The notes beneath the pieces are model-generated. The model saw nothing but the letters and a program-made list of their open reading frames with translations. It did not search any database and was not told the origin of the DNA. The position numbers and the translations under genes were made by a program. From Microbacterium endophyticum (GTDB lineage: Bacteria; Actinomycetota; Actinomycetes; Actinomycetales; Microbacteriaceae): DNA of 64,000 nt. Below, in pieces: positions 17,628 to 25,865 of the stretch (positions are counted from its first letter, which is position 1; each line of letters opens with the position of its first letter). Location: NCBI RefSeq assembly GCF_011047135.1, contig NZ_CP049255.1, positions 2,604,001 to 2,668,000 of the forward strand. Reading direction: 5' to 3'.

Positions 17628-18490
17628 GAGCGGCCACTCCTCGGACCGCGACGCAGCCACGCTTGGGCTGCAATCGTGGCTTTACGTCCATCGGGGATAC
17701 GTACTCGACGCACAGTTGGACCTTCCTTACGCAGTCGTTGGGAGAGTTCGGCGAAAAGATCGTGTGCGAGAGAGACCGCTCGGCGACAATCGGGCGGCAA
17801 TAGCCCGACGACATCAGCGGCCGCTTTGAGATCCGCGTCGATTCGATCCAACGCACGAGTACGGGACGCGGCATCCGTGATGGCTAGATAATTGCGCCCG
17901 AGTGTGGACTGGTCATGCTCGATGTCGCGCAGAAAATTCACGTCTTGGAAAGCTGCGCCGAGTCGTCGAGCGCCGTTGATTAGCTCGGGTGCCGGCGCAA
18001 TCGGACGAACACCGCCGGCATTTATGAAGACGTACACGCACATGAGGCCTACCACTTCAGCCGACCCGTAGACATAGACGTCGTGAGATAGGTCATCATG
18101 CACATCTTTTGTGATATCGGTGCGCATCGAGTCAAAAAACGGCCCGATCTGATCGATCCCGATACCGCATTCGCGAGCGGTACGCGCAAACGAGTGGACG
18201 ATCAGATTTGAGCTGAAGCCTCGATCAATCGCCGCGATCGTCTCAGCTTCCAACTGGTCGAGCACGTCTCGTTCCGCTTCGGGCGAGAGGCCCGCCTCTG
18301 AACCTGGACCGTCGACGATCTCGTCTGCCACTCGCACGAGCGCGTAGATGGCACGAACGTGGCTTCGAACTCGCGGCCCGAGCATGCGGCACGCGAGCGC
18401 GAAAGACGTCGAATAGGCAGAGATCACCACCGCTGATGCCTGTGCCGACGTGTGGTCGTACAGGCTGAGCCCGGTCGGTTCCGATGTCAC
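17624..18490 (-). CDS. crtB: Phytoene synthase
   Basis: CrtB condenses two GGPP into phytoene. The 288-aa protein has both Asp-rich substrate motifs, 'VRVADEIVDG' and 'DVNFLRDIEHD', with the usual spacing, and the helical trans-isoprenyl diphosphate synthase (squalene/phytoene synthase) pattern 'SFALACRMLGPRVR'. The ATG at 18490 overlaps the crtE stop by 4 bp and its stop overlaps crtI, as expected for a tightly coupled operon. Confidence 0.93.
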   Translation of the reverse strand: MTSEPTGLSLYDHTSAQASAVVISAYSTSFALACRMLGPRVRSHVRAIYALVRVADEIVDGPGSEAGLSPEAERDVLDQLEAETIAAIDRGFSSNLIVHSFARTARECGIGIDQIGPFFDSMRTDITKDVHDDLSHDVYVYGSAEVVGLMCVYVFINAGGVRPIAPAPELINGARRLGAAFQDVNFLRDIEHDQSTLGRNYLAITDAASRTRALDRIDADLKAAADVVGLLPPDCRRAVSLAHDLFAELSQRLRKEGPTVRRVRIPDGRKATIAAQAWLRRGPRSGRS

Positions 18491-19551
18491 GGGATTCGCT
18501 CCTCTACGGCGTTGGCGATATCTGCCAGCAAGGCTTCGACCCGAGGGGGCAGCGCGCTCGCTTCCGACTGCTCACGTGCGGTTCGAATTGTGCGGATGAC
18601 CAGATTCATCAGTTCATCCCTCGCACCTGACTCAGCGATTGCATGTTGGGCTTCTCGAACTGCGACCGGGCCCGTGTGCGCCTGCGAGAGAGCAGCGCTC
18701 ACCCTCGGCCATGCCGTCGTCTGACGGGCGAGTGCGATGAGCGCAGTCTGCTTCGATTCTCGAAGATCGGCGCCGGGCTCGCGTCCCGCCTGCTGCTGAG
18801 TACCGAACGCTCCGATGAGGTCATCTACAAGCTGAAACGCGAGGCCAAGGCTAGAGCCAGCCTTTCCTACTGCGGCGATCGCGGCTTCATCCGCGCCAGC
18901 GAGAAGCGCACCTGCACGAAGCGGGGAGCTAAATGAGTACACCGCAGTTTTATCGTGTGCCGTGGCGATAAGCGATTCAGTGCGTGTGCTTTTTCCGGTG
19001 ACCGAATTCTCCACGTCTGAGAGCTCACCCACGGCTGACACAAACACGGCGTCGTCGATGAGGTCGATAATTTTCGTTCGCGCGTCGCCACGGAGGGGTG
19101 CGAGCGCTACAAGGCGGTTCGCTTCATGGAGAAGCAGATCGCCGGCCAGGATTGCCGCGGCCTCCCCGAAAAGTAACGACCCGGCGAGGTTCGCCCCTTG
19201 CGACTGGGCGCGGGCGGAAAACGTGCCCGCGATATTCAGCTGGCCGCGGCGCATAGTGTCGTGATCGATGACGTCATCATGGACAACAAAAGCGGTGTGA
19301 AGCAGCTCGAAAGCCGCGGCGATCGCCGGCATGCCGTCTTCCGCAGCCGCGTTTCCACCGAACGCGTTGAAACTTGCCGAAACGAGGAGAGGACGGAATC
19401 GCTTTCCGCCCAATGCGGCTCGACGAATAGCCTCCGCGAGCGCTTGAGCACTCTCGCCGTACGCGCGAGAGCGCTCACAGATGCGGTCGATCGCGCCGTC
19501 TATGGCTCTATCGACGAGGGTGAGATCTTCGCTGTGTGTCAGCGTGATCAT
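18487..19551 (-). CDS. crtE: Geranylgeranyl diphosphate synthase
   Basis: A 354-aa (E)-prenyl diphosphate synthase. The first Asp-rich motif is 'VVHDDVIDHD' (DDxxD), with the 'GGKRFRP' block before it; the second is 'LVDDLIGAFG', a DDxxG variant common in actinobacterial enzymes of this family. It lengthens DMAPP/FPP with IPP to GGPP, the precursor for phytoene. Its ATG overlaps the idi stop by 4 bp. In this operon position it serves carotenoid synthesis, though it could also supply other prenyl chains. Confidence 0.9.
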   Translation of the reverse strand: MITLTHSEDLTLVDRAIDGAIDRICERSRAYGESAQALAEAIRRAALGGKRFRPLLVSASFNAFGGNAAAEDGMPAIAAAFELLHTAFVVHDDVIDHDTMRRGQLNIAGTFSARAQSQGANLAGSLLFGEAAAILAGDLLLHEANRLVALAPLRGDARTKIIDLIDDAVFVSAVGELSDVENSVTGKSTRTESLIATAHDKTAVYSFSSPLRAGALLAGADEAAIAAVGKAGSSLGLAFQLVDDLIGAFGTQQQAGREPGADLRESKQTALIALARQTTAWPRVSAALSQAHTGPVAVREAQHAIAESGARDELMNLVIRTIRTAREQSEASALPPRVEALLADIANAVEERIP

Positions 19552-20099
19552 GAGGCATCCGCGTGCGTAAGCGCTTCAGTGAACAGGCGAAGCTGCTGAG
19601 CCTGCAACACCAGCCACGGGCTGAATGCCCAGGGCGTTGCGGTCAGTGCTGCAGCGACGGTATCGGGCGTCGCCCATTTGGAGTCGACCACCTCGTGAGG
19701 ATTGAGTTGAGGGTCAACGTCGGCGCGCGCGATGAACACGGGACATATTTCGTTCTCGACGATTCCACTCGCGTCGACGGCGCGGTAGCGGAAGTCGGGA
19801 AGCTCAAGCGATAGCTGCGATATCTCGAGACCCAGTTCGAACGCGGCGCGACGCTTCACGGCATCCGCCATGTCTTCCCCGGGCTGTGGGTGACCGCAAA
19901 ACGAGTTTGTCCAGACTCCCGGCCAGGTGAGCTTTGTGAGCGCTCGTCGGGTAACGAGGACTTCTCCTCGCGCGTTCAGAACATGGCAAGAAAACGCTAG
20001 GTGGAGTGGAGTGTCGATGCCGTGCACGCTGATTTTGGAGGCAGTTCCCGTCGCGCGTCCGTCCTCATCGAGGAGAACTACCTCTTCTGAAACTGACAT
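19548..20099 (-). CDS. idi: Isopentenyl-diphosphate delta-isomerase, type I
   Basis: A 183-aa Nudix-fold isomerase that interconverts IPP and DMAPP. The catalytic Cys block 'TNSFCGHPQPGED' and the Glu-bearing Nudix-like segment 'AVKRRAAFELGLEI' are both present, as is 'LHLAFSCHVLN'. The ATG at 20099 follows a strong GGAGGAG ribosome site. It leads the crt operon, and its upstream region is shared with the divergent MarR regulator gene. Confidence 0.93.
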   Translation of the reverse strand: MSVSEEVVLLDEDGRATGTASKISVHGIDTPLHLAFSCHVLNARGEVLVTRRALTKLTWPGVWTNSFCGHPQPGEDMADAVKRRAAFELGLEISQLSLELPDFRYRAVDASGIVENEICPVFIARADVDPQLNPHEVVDSKWATPDTVAAALTATPWAFSPWLVLQAQQLRLFTEALTHADAS

Positions 20100-20116
20100 T
20101 TCTCCTCCAGATACTC

Positions 20117-20131
20117 GCTAGCTAAACTAGC
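20117..20131. promoter_or_regulatory. Candidate CrtR/MarR operator in the crt divergent promoter
   Basis: A perfect inverted repeat GCTAG-n5-CTAGC sits in an AT-rich island 18 bp from the idi start, between idi and the MarR regulator gene. MarR dimers bind such short palindromes, and the C. glutamicum CrtR regulator controls its crt operon from the equivalent divergent region. Confidence 0.6.
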
Positions 20132-20176
20132 AATAATTCACTGATGATGCTACAACGGGTGAGGGGAGGTGTCCAC

Positions 20177-20650
20177 ATGAACGCAGGATCATCGGTAGAG
20201 ATCACGCATGACGAGCGCGTGCGAGAAACACTACTTGCTTTGCGTTCGCTGACAGACTCCCTGGACCGCATGCATGGCGCCCTCAAGGATGCGATGGGGA
20301 TGAATGGCACGGATCTCGCCGCTCTGCGCATGATGGTGATCCGCGAGGAGCGGGGAGAGTCAGTGAGTCCTCACGATGTTGCGCGGCATCTGCATATCTC
20401 AACGGCTTCCACGACGAAGCTCCTCGACAGGCTGACCGCGGCCGGATTTGTGGAAAGGCATCGGCATCCTCACGACCGACGCTCCCGGATCGTGGTTCTG
20501 ACGAAGTCGTTACGACAAACGTTCGGTGAGCACTTCGGTACGAGGATGTCGCCCATTCGCGACGTGGTCGAGCAATATAACGATCAAGATCTTGCTGTCA
20601 TCGGGCGATTCTTAAGCGAACTCTCGCAACGCATCGAGGACACTCAATAG
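20177..20650 (+). CDS. MarR-family regulator of the carotenoid operon (CrtR-like)
   Basis: A 157-aa winged-helix protein with the MarR core: 'TDLAALRMMVIREERGE' then 'VARHLHISTASTTKLLDRLTAAGFVERHRHPHDRRSRIVVLT', including the DxRS/R wing. I place the start at the ATG at 20177, which follows GGGGAGG at good spacing; an upstream ATG at 20144 has none. It is transcribed away from idi. By analogy with CrtR of Corynebacterium, it probably represses the crt operon and responds to an isoprenoid such as GGPP (inference). Confidence 0.85.
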   Translation: MNAGSSVEITHDERVRETLLALRSLTDSLDRMHGALKDAMGMNGTDLAALRMMVIREERGESVSPHDVARHLHISTASTTKLLDRLTAAGFVERHRHPHDRRSRIVVLTKSLRQTFGEHFGTRMSPIRDVVEQYNDQDLAVIGRFLSELSQRIEDTQ

Positions 20651-20677
20651 CGCAGATAGAGCGTGTTCTAGGCAAAA

Positions 20678-20708
20678 AGAAAAGGCGTCCGAATCGGACG
20701 CCTTTTCT
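20678..20708. terminator. Bidirectional intrinsic terminator
   Basis: Perfect inverted repeat built on GGCGTCCGA/TCGGACGCC, flanked by A-runs on the left and TTTT on the right. It ends the tRNA-fMet transcript (leftward, with a long T-tract) and the MarR transcript (rightward). Confidence 0.85.
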
Positions 20709-20713
20709 CATAT

Positions 20714-20790
20714 TGGTTGCGGGGGCAGGATTTGAACCTACGACCTCTGGGTTATGAGCCCAGCGAGCTACCGAACTGCTCCACCCCGCG
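20714..20790 (-). tRNA. Initiator tRNA-fMet (CAT anticodon)
   Basis: 77 nt with encoded CCA. The anticodon loop CTCATAA is held by a stem with three consecutive G-C pairs (GGG/CCC), and the 5' end begins with C opposite A at position 72, both initiator features. The T-arm reads GGTTCAAATCC. The terminator lies directly downstream. Confidence 0.95.
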
Positions 20791-20889
20791 GCACAAGAGA
20801 TAAACCTAGCACGGCTTTCCCGACTGTGCCAATCGTGGCCAGTTTGCCGATCTCCGTCGTCATCGCCAGGATGGTCGCAGGAGGCATCC

Positions 20890-21699
20890 ATGTCGCAGCA
20901 GTACGTCGCAGTAGCGGTCGCGCAGTTCTCCCCGACTGGCGACGCAGAGGCCAATCTGAGCGTCATCTCGTCAATGTCGAGGGATGCCGCGGATCGCGGG
21001 GCGCGCGTCGTGGTGTTTCCGGAGTACTCGAGCTATTTCGTCGATCCGTTTGATTCTTCCTTGCGCGCTCACGCCGAGCCACTCGACGGCCCATTCGTAA
21101 GGCGACTCACTGAAATCGCTGAGAAGTTCGACCTCCACATCGTCGCCGGCCTCCTCGAAAAAGCTGACGACGATCGCCGCATCCGCAACACCGTCGTTGT
21201 AGTGAACGCTAAGGGCTTACAGACCAGATATCGCAAACAGCACCTGTACGACGCTTTCGGCCAGCAAGAGAGCGATTGGGTTGAGCCGGGGGAGTTGGAA
21301 GCGCCGCAGACGTTCGTCGTGGGCGGAATGCGCTTCGGCACTATGACCTGCTATGACCTACGATTCCCCGAGGTGACGCGGGTGCTCGTTGACGCGGGAG
21401 TCGATGTCGTTGTCGTTGCTGCTGAGTGGGTACGCGGCCCGCTCAAAGAACATCACTGGAAGACGCTTTTAGCCGCGCGTGCGATCGAGAACACCGTGTA
21501 TCTCGTAGCTGCCGATCACGCGCCACCACTCGGAGTGGGGCATTCGAGTGTGCTCGACCCCACGGGGGTCAGCATCGCATCGGTCGGTACCGGAACGAAC
21601 ATTGCGGTGGCCCATCTCCACACCGAGTTGATCGCACGAACGCGTGAGATCAACCCGGCTCTCGCGCTGCGCCGCTACCGGGTTATGCCGCTGACGTGA
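20890..21699 (+). CDS. Carbon-nitrogen hydrolase (nitrilase superfamily amidase)
   Basis: A 269-aa alpha-beta-beta-alpha amidase with the full catalytic set: Glu45 in 'VVFPEYS', Lys116 in 'YRKQHLYDAF' and Cys154 in 'MTCYDLRFPE'. The 'YRKQHLYDAFG' block resembles the deaminated-glutathione/omega-amidase (Nit) branch, but substrate cannot be settled. It is divergent from tRNA-fMet and convergent, 6 bp apart, with the aminotransferase; omega-amidase next to a transaminase would fit the known pairing of glutamine transaminase with omega-amidase, which is suggestive only. Confidence 0.85.
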   Translation: MSQQYVAVAVAQFSPTGDAEANLSVISSMSRDAADRGARVVVFPEYSSYFVDPFDSSLRAHAEPLDGPFVRRLTEIAEKFDLHIVAGLLEKADDDRRIRNTVVVVNAKGLQTRYRKQHLYDAFGQQESDWVEPGELEAPQTFVVGGMRFGTMTCYDLRFPEVTRVLVDAGVDVVVVAAEWVRGPLKEHHWKTLLAARAIENTVYLVAADHAPPLGVGHSSVLDPTGVSIASVGTGTNIAVAHLHTELIARTREINPALALRRYRVMPLT

Positions 21700-21705
21700 A
21701 TCCCC

Positions 21706-22911
21706 TCAGCCACTCAGCCACTGAAGCCGCGATGAAGCTTCGACGAGAACTTCTCGTCGCTTGCACGCCGCGAATCGCAAGAGCGTCGCATACTCCGCAC
21801 GGTGACGTGGCGTCGTGAATGCGGTGAGCGGGATCGCGGCAACTCCGGCGGTGCGGGCGATTTCGCGACAAAAGTCCGCGGCATCCGTCGCTCCAAGGGG
21901 TCCCGCGTCCGCCACTGTGAAGTACGTGCCTGCCGGGATGGAAACCTTGAATCCCGCGTCTTGCAGGCCGTTGACGAGTAAATCGCGCTTGGCACCGAGG
22001 GTGGCAGCGAGCTGATCGAAGTAGCCATCCGGAAGGCGCAGACCCGTTGCGATTGCGGGTTGAAACGGTGCGCCGTTCGCGTAGGTTAAAAACTGTTTGA
22101 CTGCCACGACCGCGTCGATCAGCTCCGGCGGACCCGTGATCCAACCGATCTTCCACCCGGTCGTCGCGAAGGTCTTGCCCGCCGAAGAAATCGAGAGGGT
22201 GCGAGACGCTGCATCTTCGCGAGTGGCGAGAGGAGTGTGTACTCCGCCGTCGAAAACGAGGTGCTCGTAGACCTCATCAGTGACGACGACGGCGTCATGG
22301 CGATTGGCAAGGCGCACGATCTCGTCGTGCACCTCTGAAGCGAAAACGGCTCCGGTCGGATTGTGCGGATCGTTGACGAGGATGATGCGCGTACGGTCAT
22401 TCACTGCGCGTTTGAGCTCGTCGAGGTCCGGTTGAAAATCTGGCCATTTCAGTGGAACGCCGACAAGCTTCGCGCCACTTAGCGCGACACATGCTGCATA
22501 GGAATCGTAAAAGGGCTCGAAAACAACGACCTCGTCATCTGGGCCGTCAATGAGCGCCAGCAGCGCGGCGGCGAGTGCTTCGGTTGCCCCTGCTGTGACG
22601 AGTACGTTCTGATCCGGGTCAACGGGGATGTTGTAGAAACGTGCCTGGTGCTCGCTGATAGCCAAGCGCAGATCCGGCACACCGCGCCCTGGAGGGTATT
22701 GATTTGTACCTTCGGAGATAGCCGCTCGAGCTCGTTCCAGAACCTCCGTCGGCCCGTCTTCATCGGGGAAACCTTGGCCCAGATTTATTGCGCCGGTTTT
22801 GGCCGCGAGGGCCGTCATCTCGGCGAAGATGGTGGGTATGGGTGAGCCGGCGGGGGAAAGGAGTCCCGCGCCTGCAGCGGTGCGGCGCCACGCGCCAGGA
22901 ATGTCTCGCAT
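21706..22911 (-). CDS. PLP-dependent class I/II aminotransferase
   Basis: A 401-aa fold-type I aminotransferase. Visible features are 'INLGQGFPDEDGP' near residue 43, 'NDPHNPTGAVF' (about 180), 'TDEVYEHLVF' and the PLP lysine K246 in 'SISSAGKTFATTGWKIGW'. The sequence class covers methionine/glutamine-phenylpyruvate aminotransferases and the mycobacterial DapC-type N-succinyl-diaminopimelate aminotransferase; I cannot choose between them. The ATG is preceded by TAGCGT at 7 nt and no ribosome site, suggesting a leaderless mRNA. It is divergent from the HtrA-like gene. Confidence 0.85.
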   Translation of the reverse strand: MRDIPGAWRRTAAGAGLLSPAGSPIPTIFAEMTALAAKTGAINLGQGFPDEDGPTEVLERARAAISEGTNQYPPGRGVPDLRLAISEHQARFYNIPVDPDQNVLVTAGATEALAAALLALIDGPDDEVVVFEPFYDSYAACVALSGAKLVGVPLKWPDFQPDLDELKRAVNDRTRIILVNDPHNPTGAVFASEVHDEIVRLANRHDAVVVTDEVYEHLVFDGGVHTPLATREDAASRTLSISSAGKTFATTGWKIGWITGPPELIDAVVAVKQFLTYANGAPFQPAIATGLRLPDGYFDQLAATLGAKRDLLVNGLQDAGFKVSIPAGTYFTVADAGPLGATDAADFCREIARTAGVAAIPLTAFTTPRHRAEYATLLRFAACKRREVLVEASSRLQWLSG

Positions 22912-22963
22912 CGACTACACGCTAGTCGCATAGGCGCATCCCATTCGGGCCATAAGAAACACA

Positions 22964-22983
22964 CAGACTCGGGCGACAGTCTG
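22964..22983. promoter_or_regulatory. Inverted repeat upstream of htrA-like gene
   Basis: CAGACT-n8-AGTCTG lies 25 bp before the HtrA-like start. It could be a regulator site or a small 5'-leader hairpin. A single perfect 6-bp repeat is weak evidence. Confidence 0.3.
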
Positions 22984-23008
22984 AGAGCGCTTGTCAGAAG
23001 GAGCACCT

Positions 23009-24544
23009 ATGAGCGAGAACGAGGGCATCAGCCCAGAGAAGTCACCTGCAGCATCCGCCCAGGACGCGTCAACCACCGACGGTGCGACGCCCGCGAGCCA
23101 GTCGCCTCAGGCAGCAGCCGCTGCTCCCGGGGCACCAGGTACACCCGCCGCATCGGCGCCGGTGCCGCCTCGGCCCCCGCTGCCGGGGCAGGCCGGTGGT
23201 GCTGAGCCGGCGGTGAAGCAGCCAGCGATGCCGACGTATGCCGGTGTCCCTTATCCCACTCCAGGGGCATCGTTCGGGCAAGCGGCCCACACGCAACCGA
23301 CGTTGCCGATGAACCAGGAGTTTCGCCAGAACGCGCCAAAGAAAAAGGCCGGGGCGGGCAAAGTGGTAGGACTCCTCGTTGCGGCAGCGCTCGTGGGTGG
23401 AGCTGCTGGGCTCGGCGGTACGTACGCAGGCATGAGCCTGTGGGGTACCACCGCTTCGGGCGCCGCTTCGTCGCCAGCCGTAGTGACGGTGAACGACACC
23501 GACAACGTCAATACCGCGACCGCAGTTGCCACGAAAGTACTGCCGAGCGTCGTGACGATATCGGCATCATCCGGAAGTAGCGGTGGTACCGGCTCAGGCG
23601 TCGTTCTCTCGGAGGACGGATACATCCTCACAAATACGCACGTTGTCACTCTCGACGGCGCGACAGCCGACCCCACGCTCTCTGTGACGACCTCAGATGG
23701 ATCCGTCTACAGTGCGACAGTCGTGGGCACCGACCCGACGTACGACCTCGCAGTCATCAAGCTGGATGACGCTTCTGGCCTCACCCCGATCGATTTCGCC
23801 GATTCGAGCGACCTTAACGTCGGCGAAACAGCTATCGCTGTCGGTGCGCCCCTGGGGCTGTCGAATACGGTGACGACAGGCATCGTGAGTGCGCTCAACA
23901 GATCAATCGAGATCGCGTCGTCCGCCGCTCCAGAAGACAACTCCGATTCATCCGGTCCGCAGGAGCAGGAAGGTGGCCAGAGTCCATTCCAATTCGACTT
24001 CGGCCAGGGCGAATCGCAGGGATCGAACACCGCGAGCTCGACGATCAAGATCGCGGTTATCCAGACAGATGCCGCGATCAACCCTGGTAATTCGGGCGGC
24101 GCTCTCGTCGATAGCGAAGGAAAGCTCATCGGGATCAACGTGGCAATCGCGTCGTCCGGATCGACCGGTGACGGCCAGGCAGGAAACATCGGCGTCGGGT
24201 TCGCCATTCCATCCAATGTGGCGGAGCGGGTCGCGAATGAACTGATCGAAAATGGATCAGCGACGCACGGTTTGCTCGGCGCTCTCGTGCAGGACGCCTC
24301 GTCCGTGGAAGGCGCGACCACCGAAGGCGCCTACATCTCAGAGGTCACCGAGGGCGGGGCCGCCGCGGCAGGCGGGTTACAAGCCGGCGATGTCGTGACA
24401 TCGTTCAACGGTGTCCCGGTTTCTGACTCAGTTGACTTGACAGCCCAGGTGAGAGCTGCGGCAGCGGGCAGCGATGCAACGGTGACGGTCGTTCGAAACG
24501 GAAAAACGCAGACGCTAGACGTCACGCTCGGCACGCTGGAATAG
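23009..24544 (+). CDS. HtrA/DegP-like trypsin-fold serine protease with PDZ domain
   Basis: A 511-aa envelope protease. Residues 1-112 form a Pro/Ala-rich cytoplasmic region, a membrane anchor follows (about 118-141), then the trypsin-like domain with His211 (ILTNTHVV), Asp246 (YDLAVI) and Ser362 (INPGNSGGAL), and a C-terminal PDZ domain (about 410-500, 'AAAGGLQAGDVVTSFNG'). An acidic Gln/Ser loop (about 308-340) is inserted in the protease domain. The ATG at 23009 after AGAAGGAG is preferred over the in-frame TTG at 22991. It probably degrades or refolds damaged exported proteins. A strong terminator follows. Confidence 0.92.
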   Translation: MSENEGISPEKSPAASAQDASTTDGATPASQSPQAAAAAPGAPGTPAASAPVPPRPPLPGQAGGAEPAVKQPAMPTYAGVPYPTPGASFGQAAHTQPTLPMNQEFRQNAPKKKAGAGKVVGLLVAAALVGGAAGLGGTYAGMSLWGTTASGAASSPAVVTVNDTDNVNTATAVATKVLPSVVTISASSGSSGGTGSGVVLSEDGYILTNTHVVTLDGATADPTLSVTTSDGSVYSATVVGTDPTYDLAVIKLDDASGLTPIDFADSSDLNVGETAIAVGAPLGLSNTVTTGIVSALNRSIEIASSAAPEDNSDSSGPQEQEGGQSPFQFDFGQGESQGSNTASSTIKIAVIQTDAAINPGNSGGALVDSEGKLIGINVAIASSGSTGDGQAGNIGVGFAIPSNVAERVANELIENGSATHGLLGALVQDASSVEGATTEGAYISEVTEGGAAAAGGLQAGDVVTSFNGVPVSDSVDLTAQVRAAAAGSDATVTVVRNGKTQTLDVTLGTLE

Positions 24545-24562
24545 CGATCGGGTAAGTACCTC

Positions 24563-24609
24563 AAAGGACGCCACCTCGCGATAAGCTCGCGGGGTGGCGT
24601 CCTTTTCGT
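24563..24609 (+). terminator. Strong intrinsic terminator whose 3' arm contains the next gene's start codon
   Basis: An 18-bp stem (one G-U pair) with a 7-nt loop, followed by TTTT, ends the HtrA-like transcript. The GTG proposed as start of the following TagF-like gene (24594) lies inside the right arm. Confidence 0.85.
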
Positions 24610-25865
24610 TTGGGGCGGGCAATGCAGCAAAAATTCTGCGCATCCCGCTATATGCGGCAGGACGCGTATTGACGACATTTATCCCGCGAAATCCGACCCA
24701 GTGGGTCATCGGATGCGGCGTGGGAATCGGTGATGGCGCTCTTGAGCTTTGGGAGTATGCCCATCAGCAGGGCGAAGATCCGCTGTGGCTGATTTCGTCT
24801 CCGCGAGAAGCTGCGGATGCCGCTCGCCGTGGCATCCGCTTTGCCTATAAGCACTCGCTACGCGGGCTGTGGGCAACCGCACGTGCCGGCGTCATTGTCG
24901 TGACTCACGGCTTCGGAGATGTGAACCGATACACGGTCTCGGGTGGATTTCTGGTGCAGCTCTGGCATGGAATACCGCTGAAGCGCATCGGCGTTGATTC
25001 ACCCGAAACGCTCCGCAGCGGAATTCTGCCCCGATCTCAAGCGGTGAAAGCACTGCTGCGTTTCATGTACCTGAGCGCGACCCATCGAATTCGGCTTTTT
25101 CCCGCTGCATCACATCTCGTTCGTGGCCGGTTGCAGTCAGCGTTCGGTATCCCGGATGCGGCCGTTCCAGTGACCGGTGAACCTCGCGTCGATGTGCTCT
25201 CTCGTGCCACCGCTGCGGAGCGGCGTGAGCGAGCTCGCGCAGAGATTTCGGAACTGACGAATTCGGATGCTGGCGCTCGCTTCGTGCTCTACGCACCTAC
25301 GTGGCGGGACGGTGCACCCGACCCTGCTGTGCCAACGGCCGCGGAGTGGCAGAAGATTATCGCAGCATTGGACGAGCAGGATGCAGTGTTGTTCGTGCGG
25401 TCTCACCCATTGGGCGCCGGAGCCTATGCGCCCCCTGTGCCCAGCGCGCGTGTGAGGGCACTCGGCGCAGATGTCATTTTGAACGTCACGCCCGTGCTGC
25501 CTGCATTCGACGTACTCGTGACTGATTACTCGTCGCTCATCTTCGACTCGGCTCTCGTGCCGTTGCCTGTTGTCTACTTCGCGCCAGATTTCGATGAATA
25601 CCAGTCCCGTCGTGGCTTCTACGGCACATACGGTGATGTCACCGGAGAATACGGATGGGCGACGGACTGGGCAGGTGTGCTGCACGATCTGCAGGCGGTG
25701 CTCAGTACCGAGCACGAGGCGGCCGGGCGCTCAGCGCACGCGCGCGCGCTGAGCGAACGTGTGCACACCTATCGTGATGGAAAGAATACTCAGCGTGTGT
25801 ACAGCGCAATCTCCAAGCTCAGCGGCGCGCACAATCCTCATCGTGCACCGAAAGGAAAAGCGTGA
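24594..25865 (+). CDS. CDP-glycerol glycerophosphotransferase (TagB/TagF-like) family protein 1
   Basis: A 423-aa GT-B-fold transferase of the teichoic-acid polymerase family. It shows the hallmark 'LWHGIPLKRIG' block (about 121-131), 'LYAPTWRDG', 'VLFVRSHP' and 'VLVTDYSSLIFD', which form the CDP-glycerol site in TagF. A short hydrophobic amphipathic N-terminus may bring it to the membrane. The GTG at 24594 lies in a terminator stem with no ribosome site; the TTG at 24669 is an alternative that would delete a conserved-looking N-terminus. The stop overlaps the next TagF-like gene's GTG, so the two are coupled. It probably adds glycerol- or ribitol-phosphate units to a wall polymer. Confidence 0.82.
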   Translation: MASFSFGAGNAAKILRIPLYAAGRVLTTFIPRNPTQWVIGCGVGIGDGALELWEYAHQQGEDPLWLISSPREAADAARRGIRFAYKHSLRGLWATARAGVIVVTHGFGDVNRYTVSGGFLVQLWHGIPLKRIGVDSPETLRSGILPRSQAVKALLRFMYLSATHRIRLFPAASHLVRGRLQSAFGIPDAAVPVTGEPRVDVLSRATAAERRERARAEISELTNSDAGARFVLYAPTWRDGAPDPAVPTAAEWQKIIAALDEQDAVLFVRSHPLGAGAYAPPVPSARVRALGADVILNVTPVLPAFDVLVTDYSSLIFDSALVPLPVVYFAPDFDEYQSRRGFYGTYGDVTGEYGWATDWAGVLHDLQAVLSTEHEAAGRSAHARALSERVHTYRDGKNTQRVYSAISKLSGAHNPHRAPKGKA

